28,405 bases of DNA, from positions 257,878-286,282 of the forward strand of contig MU646590.1 of NCBI GenBank assembly GCA_026770585.1, given 5' to 3'. Each line of letters starts with the position of its first letter. The stretch's first letter is position 1. A program made the position numbers and the translations under genes. The DNA is from Baffinella frigidus. Lineage: Eukaryota; Cryptophyceae; Cryptomonadales; Baffinellaceae. Under the pieces are notes generated by a model. The model was not told the DNA's origin, ran no database searches, and saw nothing but the letters and a program-made list of their open reading frames with translations. Of the stretch, positions 9,848 through 18,510 are shown in pieces.

Positions 9848-12800
9848 CTGTTAGGTCCAGCACACAGTCCGTGCGTCATTGGTTTCTGCGTGTTCGACAT
9901 CTAGCTACACACAGCGGGCTACGAAGGGCCCGAATTGGACGGAAAATTTGTTACCGTATCAGTAGGAACCCCCCTATGACCCTACCGTGTTAGGTAGGGC
10001 ACGGTGTATGGCGTATTCACTTATCGGTTGTTTACGAAATCCCCTTCAAAGAACATGAGACCCCCGACTTGCAGCCAAGGTTGGAGGTGCGGAACAGAAA
10101 TGGAGAGCTAAGAGGTGTGAGTGGCACTCACAAGATGCTCCAAAGAGCGACGTCGGACGCCGAGAACGCGCTGCCCACCATCTGTCTCCTCCAAAACACA
10201 GAGCGTTCAAAAATTCTTCTATTTGACGTCAGGCCAGATACCGAACGAGAAAGCAGATGTTGAATGGAAAGCCTGTTGGTAGTCCCAGGTGGAGCTACCT
10301 ACGGGTTCTTGTATTCGCACGGTTGGCAGAACCACGTAGGGTTTGTACCAGGGCTTATCTCAGAAAAGGGATTTTTAAATTCGTTTTCTTAAGTCAATTC
10401 CTGTACAAATTCGTCAACTTACTCTGTTCTCTGCGCATAAGTTGACAAATTTGAAGGGGGGTTGACTTAAGAAAACGAATTTTAAAATCCCTTTTCTGAG
10501 ATAAGGGCGGTGAGTGCACCAGGGAGGGTTGGCACCAGGAAAGGCGGTGCTTAGTCAACAGCCGTGGCACTCTCTGCGCGAGGTTTTCGTACCCGAGGAC
10601 CCTTTGACACGACACAGCACTCACAAGGGCAATGCTCGTTGAGAGGGAGTCTAGCTAGGGGTGTGAGTGGTGTGGGTATGATGGGAACTCCGACTCCGAC
10701 TCTGGGAGGGGAACTCCGAACGACATTGCGGAACATGGGGAGTCTAGCTAGAGGTGCGGGTGGTGTTGGTATCATGGGAACTCCGACTCCTTTAGGTCCT
10801 TTAGGTCCTTTAGGTTCTTTTAACTCCTACCATAGGCGGACACCGGAACTTGTTCTCCGACTCTGGGAGGGGAACTCCCAACGACATTGCGGTTCAAGGG
10901 GGGTACCGCGTGGGCTGCGAAGGGCCAGCAGAAGCTCATAAACGTGCCCATCGCCTCCATTATGTCGACCGCCTTTTTTGCGCACGTGCGTGGGGGAGGT
11001 CGTTTTGTCACGAACTGGAGGATCTACGAAATGTGAAAGCGGGGAGAGGAGACGGGACGCTACATTGCATGAGATTTAAAGCCAGTTGAGATTTGCGAAA
11101 GAAAGAAAGCCTCCATCATTTCAACCGCCTGTGTGGCGCACGCGCGTGGGGGGAGTCGTTTTTGTCACGGATTGGAGGATCTGCGAAATGTGAAATCGGG
11201 GGGAGGAGACGCTACATGAGATTTACAGCCCTTTGAGTGCGAAAAAAAGGTTAGAATCTCAGGCGCAACCCTCAAGTCCCGGTAGCCCTGAGACGCCTGG
11301 GAATCTCTGCTGCCCTCTTCACGCGCATTGCTTCAGGAGAGGGTTTGCCGTCACGCGTGTTGAAAAGGAAGAACCTGCGTGAGCGAGAGAGGCGTGAAGT
11401 GAAGGCCCGCGCGCAAGATCGCGAAGAAAGTCGCCCACAGAACTCCCCAAACTCCCGGCATCCATGCGTGGCCGTCTGCACTGAAGGAGCATGCGCAGAG
11501 CATGGCACCTGTGGAGAAGCGGTCAGCACACGTCCCCCCGTGCCAACGCTGCCAACCACATCACCAGGGTCACCCGATGTTTTCAGGGAAGAGATGTGGC
11601 GAGAGAATGATTCGTGTTTTGAGACCTTGGAACAGGAAGGTGGCGATGAAGACAAAGTTGCAGACGCGTGTGGTTCGCGTCCTGAAGCGAAGCGCGTCCG
11701 CCTGCTCTCGCACGTGAAGAGAGATTGGTAATTTATTGCCGAACAACCAGCGTCAGCGCCGCACATGCTGCGCATTGTGCCACTTACTGTACCCCGTGTC
11801 GGCCGCTCATACGAGCATTTTCCGGATATGCACGCGAATGTTTAGCGCGGTCTTCCAGCGAGGAAGCCCAAGTTGCAGCTTCGAGTATCGTTTTGCGTTC
11901 TGAACCAGAGAGTTTCGTCCTGTTCTCGCACGACAAGATTTAAGTAGCAAGTAGAGCACTCACACCCGAGTCTGGTACCAAGACACGCACGAGAGAGCGA
12001 ACTCGGGTTGAGAGAAAGCGACATAACGGGGAGTTCCGTCGACGAGTCCCTTGTGGGGTGCGACGAGTCCCTTGTGGGGTAGTGGGCTGTGAACAACCCC
12101 AATGCAAAGCCGCTGAGGGCTTGTTCACAACCCAAACCGTGATAACGAGACTATCATCCCAACTCGGCAGACCATCACGTACACCACCCAACCATAAAGC
12201 GGACTACAGCGGGGTTTCTTGAATAACCCGGACGTGCATAATCCATAGACCCTACGGTAGGCAATACCAATGCACCTGATCACTTTGGAAGAAAATCCGC
12301 GAGACACCACAGTCTACCCCTCCACTCCAATTTGCGAGAGAAGAGGTGCGCACCGAGCCTAACCTTGATCGGGCCGACTTTCTTCATTGAAGCCAACTTG
12401 CCTTAACTCAGAAACCTCGCCCCGCCCTAAAACATTTTAGCCTGGTACAAAACTCACAAACCACGTCCCCAAATTCACTTTCGCCAACCCCCGAAATGAA
12501 AGTTGACACAGTTGAGGCAGATGAAGGTAACCTGAGTCATGTCCGGGCGCTCGTCGGTGATATCTCTCCGCCCGAGAAGCAAGCGTTCCAGGTTCACCGG
12601 TTCGGAAAGGAGGAAGTCCCTCCTCGCGATGGTAGGAAGGTGCTCTTGACTCGATTCGAGAGGCGCCACGCCAGCGAAGGCCGCTGCCAGTGCAATCAAT
12701 CCAACTGGCGGATTAGTGTATGCAAGGTGCGTCCAGCCGGGAGTACCGAAAATGGCACCCTTTTTATGTCAGCAAAATACGGGAGATGTCCTCGGAGGAA

Positions 12801-13530
12801 AGACGGAGAGATGAGGCAAACGGGAGGATGCGGGAGAGAGGGAAACCTCTGGAAAGATGCCGCAAGTTGTCCGCACTGCTCTCCTCCTCATGTGCAGCAC
12901 TGTTCCCAGCCTGTGGCACATTCCCCCGCTGTCAGCGCTGTCAGAGGGAGGGAGCAGCGGCGTCGACGCGTGGGCTACCAATCTGCATCGCACCGCCTGT
13001 CTTGTGTGGAAATGGCTACCAGCAGAACATGCCGCTCGAGAAGACGGGGGAGTACCTGATCCGTGCCAGGCTCGGGATTCGCGCTCTCCCCTCCGGGCTC
13101 CGGGAAGACCCAGTGTCGGACCACCTGTCTTGGGCCACCTTCTTCAGGGGACTCGCTGCCCGGTTCCCAGCAGCCCACCGAGACTGGGTCAATTCTGCGG
13201 CAGAAGGGGGCGCAACTCTCCGGAGATGGTTCTGCTCTCGACCTGGAGCGCCGACTCCTCGTCGTGCCGATTCTCCGCTCCCCATCCCACTGCTGTCGCC
13301 TGCCAATTCGCATGTGCAGCGAACCGGGGGGCGACGGCGCGGCTCGTCTCCTGCTCGATCTCTGTCGTTTCGTTAGCGTGCTTTCCAGCACTCTCTGCAG
13401 CAGCGCCGTGAGCAGCCCCAGCGGCGGCCTCGGCAAACATTGACGCGGCTGGACCCTCGCCGGCTGGATGAACGCTCCTTGGAGGCAGCGGCTTGAGCCG
13501 CGCCCGCCCGCCAGAGCCGTGTTCTTCCAT
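5593..13530 (-). CDS. Membrane-spanning class III nucleotide cyclase, C1-like (18 exons, about 760 aa)
   Basis: Exons: 13530-13243, 12928-12781, 12704-12532, 11701-11626, 11508-11375, 10972-10907, 10181-10132, 9438-9315, 9215-9069, 8623-8543, 8288-8038, 7964-7865, 7492-7424, 7007-6963, 6539-6468, 6282-6160, 5981-5731, 5677-5593. They total 2283 nt with consistent phases and end in TGA. The N-terminus is Ala/Glu-rich and cytosolic-looking. About six spans follow (VCNFVFIATFLFQ, GVWGVLWATFFAILRAGL, MEAMGTFMSFCWPFAAHA, SLFLLLLRSLVFSLLLFLEW, SILYFIEW). A helix with TEELIKSIVPP leads to the cyclase domain: VVMDLTGFTKL (first metal Asp), VEILNAVFTSIDQAAELFGH, VETAGDSYIAMVGG (second metal Asp), HTGSVVGGMMGTLLPRFLIY, LDIAKLLESSS, VSEATRRLLGEKWELE. 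The usual transition-state Asn and Arg are Asp and Leu here. The start ATG, the first two exons and the GC donor at 8543 are the weakest calls. The last 83-codon exon may hold a retained 42-nt intron. Confidence 0.88.
6305..6367 (+). repeat. Dispersed repeat R3, copy 1
   Basis: Shares about 60 bp with 7212-7279 (TTTCAGTCCAA, TTGGACCTG, AAGCACGT, CGGAGGCT in the same order). It lies in the 185-nt intron just upstream of cyclase exon 6282-6160. Confidence 0.65.
6552..6760. repeat. Diverged tandem duplication in a cyclase intron
   Basis: Two imperfect units, each beginning CAGACGGAT and ending in a GACTTCGAA box (near 6630 and 6745), in the intron between exons 7007-6963 and 6539-6468. No coding potential is recognised. 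Confidence 0.55.
7212..7279 (+). repeat. Dispersed repeat R3, copy 2
   Basis: Second copy of the repeat at 6305-6367, in the intron between cyclase exons 7492-7424 and 7007-6963. The 109-codon plus-strand frame running through it is a shadow of the minus-strand cyclase exon 7492-7424. Confidence 0.65.
7550..7638 (+). repeat. Dispersed repeat R2, copy 1
   Basis: About 90 bp similar to 18886-18975, with the shared string TATCACTCAAC followed by AAGGCT and AGGACCTG, ATCGAGAGTA. It is intronic in the cyclase, between exons 7964-7865 and 7492-7424. A (GAA)n run follows at about 7641-7665. Confidence 0.7.
8331..8520 (-). repeat. Duplicated intron/exon-edge segment
   Basis: On the minus strand, GAAACTACAGAACCTTTGCA at about 8500 is echoed by GAAACTGCGGAACGTTTGCA at about 8390, with further similarity downstream. 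It lies in the intron between cyclase exons 8623-8543 and 8288-8038, so it is probably another local duplication of gene sequence. Confidence 0.5.
8632..8990. repeat. Telomere-like array with TTTACGG variants before a 3' splice site
   Basis: TTTAGGG, TTTACGG, TTGAGGG and TTCGGG units. On the sense strand the array ends about 8 nt before the acceptor of cyclase exon 8623-8543 and occupies nearly the whole intron from 9068. Open frames reading GLRFTVYGLRF-type peptides are repeat translations, not genes. Confidence 0.92.
9216..9314 (-). repeat. 99-nt cyclase intron made almost entirely of (CT)n
   Basis: The intron between exons 9438-9315 (donor GTATCT) and 9215-9069 (acceptor GCTTCACAG) is a CT-rich tract on the sense strand, so the microsatellite itself serves as the pyrimidine tract. 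Confidence 0.75.
9485..9613 (+). repeat. Dispersed repeat R1, copy 2
   Basis: Same element as 2489-2615 and 11720-11827, inserted in the intron between cyclase exons 10181-10132 and 9438-9315. Confidence 0.75.
9711..9846. repeat. (GA)n microsatellite
   Basis: GAGAGA/GAGAGC tract in the same cyclase intron as R1 copy 2. Confidence 0.92.
10354..10505. mobile_element. Foldback/MITE-like element, copy 2 (complete)
   Basis: The termini CTTATCTCAG and CTGAGATAAG are perfect inverted repeats, and the whole 152-bp element folds on itself around a short loop near 10425-10433. Its core arms (CGTTTTCTTAAGTCAATTCC and reverse) match copy 1 at 1-132. It lies in the intron between cyclase ex10972-10907 and ex10181-10132. 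No open frame is present, so a transposase would have to be supplied elsewhere. Confidence 0.82.
10637..10892. repeat. Nested tandem duplications
   Basis: GGGAGTCTAGCTAG followed by GTATNATGGGAACTCCGACTC occurs at 10637-10689 and 10738-10790. TCTGGGAGGGGAACTCC with ACGACATTGCGG occurs at about 10700-10731 and 10861-10892. A short TTTAGGTCC triplication is at 10791-10818. All of it is within the intron downstream of cyclase exon 10972-10907. Confidence 0.75.
10940..11245. repeat. About 135-bp tandem duplication including a cyclase 3' splice site
   Basis: Unit 1 (about 10950-11090) and unit 2 (about 11111-11235) share CTCCAT, GCACGCGCGTGGG, GTCGTTTTTGTCACG, TTGGAGGATCTGCGAAATGTGAAA and GAGGAGACG boxes. 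Unit 1 contains the acceptor and first bases of exon 10972-10907. Unit 2 contains an equivalent acceptor (CACACAG at 11131-11129) and about 20 nt of exon sequence (AVEMMEA versus AVDIMEA), and then diverges. Confidence 0.75.
11109..11128 (-). pseudogene. Truncated duplicate of cyclase exon 10972-10907
   Basis: Starts after CACACAG and encodes AVEMMEA, matching AVDIMEA of the real exon, then loses homology. It is part of the tandem duplication at 10940-11245. Confidence 0.6.
11720..11827 (+). repeat. Dispersed repeat R1, copy 3
   Basis: Third copy of R1. One end lies only about 18 bp upstream (sense) of cyclase exon 11701-11626. The 11830-12530 stretch beyond it holds a 22-bp tandem pair at 12040-12082 and a 14-bp stem-loop (12083-12096 with 12121-12134), and otherwise nothing I recognise. 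Confidence 0.75.
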
Positions 13531-13599
13531 CGGGAAACTGTGTTGGGGGACGCTCGAGGACAGGACTGGGTGGGCCCCATTTTTCACTTATGGAGCTGA

Positions 13600-14660
13600 C
13601 CGGTCTTTTTTAAAAAGACCATTCTGGTCAAAAATCGACCTCCTTGAAAAAAAATCCCTCAAATCTGAGTAAATCGATAATGGCGAAATATCGATATTCT
13701 TGAAAGGAGGGTAATGTACTTTTCGGGTCAGCGCGTATTTTCTCGAGGTCGGGTCGGGGAGTCGGGAAATGAAAATCTCGAAAATCGATGCGTCCGTCAA
13801 AAGTTTTATGCTGTCTTATGCATTGATATGATGACAAGATGCACCCCCCACCCATAATATGTACAAATACTAGAGCCCTTTTTCGATATTTTCGATTTTT
13901 CCTGACTTCCCGACCCCGACCCAAAATCCGCGCTGACCCGAAAAGTACAATATGACAGATCATGTAGTCAGCAACCCAGACGACGCGATTGAAGAATCGC
14001 CGCGCTGCGGCTGTGCTCAGCCCGCCGGCATTTGAAAAAAATGACCTTTAAAAAATTCTCGGATTTGACCGGCAAAACAAACTGAAGTGGCCCCTCGTTG
14101 ACTAGGTTGAAACTCGAGGTTTGACCATTGTTTGTACCGGACACGGTTCCATGTTTGGCCAGATGGGAAATATCGATACCTTGTCGTGAGGTTACGCCTG
14201 GTCGTGCAGTGAAAAACCTGTTTTACCTTCACTTGAGAAAGTTTGCAGAACCCTATCCCCTGAGGTATGGCCATTGTTTTTACCGGCCATGTTTGGCTAC
14301 GACTGGTCGTATCGCCGTATGTCTGGTCGTGAGGCTACGACCAGATGGGGGACCATTTTGACAAAAGTTTGTTAAAGGCTTATCAATAAGCCTTTAATTA
14401 TTGATATTGTCCTTTGAGATCAATCTTCCGCAGAGACCGCAGAGGATTACAATGCGCCTTCATGCTATTCTGGTCAAAATTTGAACTTAAATTTGACCTT
14501 CAAAAATGACCGGCAAAACAAATTGAACTAAACCGATAATAGGGATTCCACCTTCAAGAATAGATTTACCAAATTTCCTATGTGGTTTTGGACATTATAA
14601 ATCAAACAAAGAGGGGGCGCACAGTCAGCACTTCACCACAGCAATTCGTGAAAGCAAAAT
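13600..14660. mobile_element. AT-rich spacer with foldback elements
   Basis: Gene-free stretch upstream of the C1-like cyclase. Bases 13716-13735 and 13929-13948 are perfect 20-bp inverted repeats, and the inner arms to about 13793 and from about 13868 also pair imperfectly, so 13716-13948 is a MITE-like foldback. The motif ATTCTGGTCAAA recurs at about 13620, 14467 and 24152-24182, and GACCGGCAAAACAAA recurs at about 14067 and 14507. Bases 14115-14180 match 25085-25150 in inverted orientation. Any cyclase promoter would lie here, but no defined element is visible. Confidence 0.6.
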
Positions 14661-14747
14661 GTACAATTGTTCCATTACGAGTTGATAATCCGATCTACAT
14701 GCTCCTACCCCCAGGCTCCGTCCTCCCTTTAAGGCCCTGTTAGAAAC

Positions 14748-15258
14748 GCCAAGTGTTTAGGGTTATGTGGGTCAGGTTTATAGGATTTAGGGTTTGAGGT
14801 GTAGGGTTTAGGAATTAAGGTTTAGGGTTGAGAGTTTAGGGTTTAGGGTTTAGGGTTTAGGGTTTAGAGTTTAGGGTTTAGGGTTTAGGGTTTAGGGTTT
14901 AGGGTTTCAACTCGGAAGAGGGCCATCCCGAGTTGGTGTGTGGAAAAGGGTTTAGGGTTTAGGGTTTAGGGTTTAGGGTTTAGGGTTTAGGGTTTAGGGT
15001 TTAGGGTTTAGGGTTTGAGGTTTAGGGTTTAGGGTTGATGAATCAGGGTCAAAGGTTGAGGGTTTGTGGTTGATGGTTTGTGGGTTAAATTTTGGGTGTT
15101 TAGGGTTTTCGGTTTAGTGTTTAGGGTTCAGTGTTCAGGGTTCAGGGTTTATGGTTTAGGGTTTAAGGTTTAGGGTTTAGGGTTTAGGGTTTAGGGTTTA
15201 GGGTTTAGGGTTTAGGGTTTAGGGTTTAGGGTTTAGGGTTTAGAGGTTAGGGTTTAGA
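14748..15258. repeat. Long interstitial TTTAGGG array
   Basis: Near-perfect TTTAGGG runs (about 14828-14906, 14949-15015, 15165-15245) with degenerate units between. A unique break of about 40 bp starts near 14907. The array lies in the spacer between the methyltransferase 3' end and the cyclase 5' end, so unlike most others it is not obviously at a splice site. Unique sequence on both sides shows it is internal. Confidence 0.93.
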
Positions 15259-15830
15259 GACTACAAAGGGATTTCTTGAATGACCCATAAACACATTTGC
15301 TTCTAGTTCACTAGCCCTGGACAAGACCTTCTAAATGGCATAACAGAACTGGTTTAGTCATTGCACCTGCATTTCGTGAGAGATCATGCGTGTCGGCTTG
15401 CTGTCATCTGAAGTGATGTTAGTACATGTCCTTTCAGAAGGATGGGTGGGCCTGGCACTGAAATTACATGTGGCTCTAGGCGGTAAATTGAGCACGCTTC
15501 CGGGGCATAAATATACCCTTAATTAAATTGTGCACGCCATTGCCTCGTTGATGAAGGAATGAATCCCTGTCCGGGCAGGCTCTCGTTCCTCCCTTGCGTG
15601 GGGGGTGTGTTCCACATGCGGGTCGGCTTGCTGTCATCTGAAGTGATGTTAGTACATGTAAATTGGCCGGAGCACAGTTCATGAAACATTAAAATTGGCC
15701 GGGCGGCAGGCTCATTCTCGCGACCCTGTTGGCATGTTTCTAGAAAGAGGCCTGCCGGCGTAGAGTCCAGCTGGGGAAATGTTGGAAGAAACGTTGAGAG
15801 AAACCTCTCTTAGGTACTCGGACCGCGGAC
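15259..15830. repeat. Intergenic stretch with a 45-bp direct repeat
   Basis: Bases 15385-15429 and 15615-15659 are identical except for one base, 230 bp apart. No gene is recognised; the 68-codon minus-strand frame here is not protein-like. Confidence 0.8.
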
Positions 15831-15854
15831 TAACTTTTTCCGAACTGTGTATTT

Positions 15855-16041
15855 TGGATAGGCCGGCCTCGGGATTGATAGACCCGCCTCGGGATCGATA
15901 GGCCCGCCTCGGGACGGATCGGCCCGCTTCGGGACGGATAGGCCCGCCTCGGATCAGATGGGCCCGCCTCAGGACAGATAGGTCCGCCTCTGGAGTCTAG
16001 GACGGGCCCGCCTCGGGACAGAAAGGCCCGCCTCGGGACTA
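15855..16041. repeat. GCCCGCCTCGGGAC minisatellite at the methyltransferase 3' end
   Basis: About nine imperfect units of roughly 18-21 bp with core GGCCCGCCTCGGGAC. The last unit abuts the methyltransferase stop codon (TAG, 16041-16039), so the array would form the 3' UTR if transcribed. Confidence 0.85.
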
Positions 16042-17221
16042 CGTTGGCTTGGTGGCGGAGTAGACGTTTTCCCAGAGCAAGCCGTCGATCTTCGAGACCT
16101 TGATGTCTTTGAACCCGGCTTTTCCGAGGAACTGGTTTTGGGGTTTGGGGTGTCGGGCTTTGGGTTCGAGCCCCCATACAGGTTTCGAGCCGTACAGGTT
16201 TCGAGCCCCCCGTACAGGTTTCGAGGAATCTCTGGGGGATACTACCCCAGTAGGATAATCCACTCACCCTCATAGCCTCGCGAGGGGGAGTCTGGGGATA
16301 CTACCCCATGTAGGATGACCGGAGTGACTTTACACAAGAGAATCTTCGAGACCCCTTTCTCTGCAGTCGTTTCTACGGAAGGGCGTGTCGTTGGGCTATG
16401 TTGGGAGAAATTAAAACCTAAAGGACCTAAAGGATGTCTGCGAAGCCGGTCCGAGACAGAGCTATGGTGAGGGCCTCGAATGGTTGTGGAGGGGGTTGGA
16501 AACAGTTGCACAAAGAGACAATACTGATACTTTCAACTTTCGACAGTGTCAACTTTCGGTGGTGTCAACTTCCGGCGCTGTCAACTTTCGGGACTCACCG
16601 CAACCATCTCGGCCTGGAAGAGTGCGCGCGCGGTCACCACATACTTGGTCGTCTGGTACTCTCCCGGGATCGCTTCGCCTAGTTGAGTGATGAGTGATGA
16701 GGGTTTGAGGTTTGAGGTTTGAGGTTTTGGGTTTTGGGTTTGGGGTTTGGGNNNNNNNNNNNNNNNNNNNNNNNNNNNNNNNNNNNNNNNNNNNNNNNNN
16801 NNNNNNNNNNNNNNNNNNNNNNNNNNNNNNNNNNNNNNNNNNNNNNNNNNNNNNNNNNNNNNNNNNNNNNNNNNNNNNNNNNNNNNNNNNNNNNNNNNNN
16901 NNNNNNNNNNNNNNNNNNNNNNNNNNNNNNNNNNNNNNNNNNNNNNNNNNNNNNNNNNNNNNNNNNNNNNNNNNNNNNNNNNNNNNNNNNNNNNNNNNNN
17001 NNNNNNNNNNNNNNNNNNNNNNNNNNNNNNNNNNNNNNNNNNNNNNNNNNNNNNNNNNNNNNNNNNNNNNNNNNNNNNNNNNNNNNNNNNNNNNNNNNNN
17101 NNNNNNNNNNNNNNNNNNNNNNNNGGGGTTTGGGGTTTGGGGTTTGGGGTTTGGGGTTTTGAGGTTTGGGATTTGGGGTTGAGGGTTGAGGGTTGAGGGT
17201 TTATGGTGTAGTGTTTAGGGT

Positions 17222-17274
<53 letters not shown>

Positions 17275-18256
17275 GGTTTAGGGTTTAGGCGTTGAGGGTA
17301 AAGGGTTTAGGGTTCAGGTTTAGGGGTTCGGGGTTCGGGGTTTATGGTGTAGGGCATAGGGTTTGGGGTTTAGGGTTGAAGGTTTAGTGTCCATGGTGTA
17401 GGGTTCAGGGTTTAGGTTCTAGGATGTAGGGTTTGGGTCTAGGGTTTAGGGTTTAGGGTTGAGGGTGTAGGGTTTCGGAACCGTTGACGTGAAATGTGTT
17501 GAAGTTGATTAGCTGCTGCCCTTCCTCGCCCTGCATCCGCGAAAATGTGGTTATGAGCCCTTGCCACTTATGGCGTGACAAGTGGACTCATACTACACAC
17601 ATTCTGCATCGCGAAATTTAATGCACATCATACTAGGAATAGTAAAGCATTTGAAAAATGTAGTGAATTAGGCGTAGGAAACTTGATTGATCGTCCTGTA
17701 CTATCCAGGAAACTCCGCACGTTGACGGAAACTTCACCAGCTACTGCCCCTCCTGACCACAAGTGGGAATTTCAGAACTCGACGTTTCGCTTTGTGGTAT
17801 TAGTTGAGTGTGCGCTCCTCGGTAAAACGCAACTCCTCGTCCTTTCCACGTCCGGGATTTTACCTTGCACAGAGAAACAAAATTTACACCAAGGATCGCA
17901 TCTGAAATTCCTGCTCGTGTCCACCCGCGTGGGTGGGCATACGGGCGACAACAAGCGGTCATCCACACGACCCTAGACCTCATCGATGATCTAGCTGTGT
18001 CACTGTCTATTTTCTCACGCCAATTTGGTAAGACCGTGCCCTTTTCCGCTCCACTGTGGACGAATTTGTACCGCAGACGCAGCATGCTAACTTGAGAATA
18101 GTGTGTGGGCTGACCTTGTGCCACTCCCAGACGTCGAACAGGAGGTGCTCTGGCTGCCCCTCCTCGATGCGAATCTGGCTTATGCTTGACAATTTAGTGT
18201 TTGTGGTTTGGGGTTGAGGGTGTGGGGTTGAGGGTTGAGTGTTGAGGGTGTGGGGT

Positions 18257-18323
<67 letters not shown>

Positions 18324-18389
18324 GGGTGAGTGATGAGTGATGAATGTTGAGTGCTGAGTGTTGAGTGTTGAGTGTTGAATGTTGAGTGT

Positions 18390-18428
<39 letters not shown>

Positions 18429-18478
18429 GGTTGGGTGTTGAGGGTTGAAGGGAAAGTTGAGGGTTGAGGGTTGAGGGA

Positions 18479-18510
<32 letters not shown>

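Noticed and set aside
11345-11731. 128-codon plus-strand frame, Arg/Glu-rich
   Set aside because: It is antisense to cyclase exons 11701-11626 and 11508-11375, which encode clear membrane spans with matching phases.
12496-13411. Plus-strand open frames of 126-218 codons
   Set aside because: They lack splice or domain support and lie opposite minus-strand exons that chain in phase (13530-13243, 12928-12781, 12704-12532). I kept the minus reading, though this is the least secure part of the cyclase.
14828-15258. Chromosome end (true telomere)
   Set aside because: The array is internal, degenerate and flanked by unique sequence on both sides; many shorter arrays lie within introns.
16712-17196. 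Proteins of about 150 residues across the N run
   Set aside because: They consist of X residues and TTTGGGG repeat translation.
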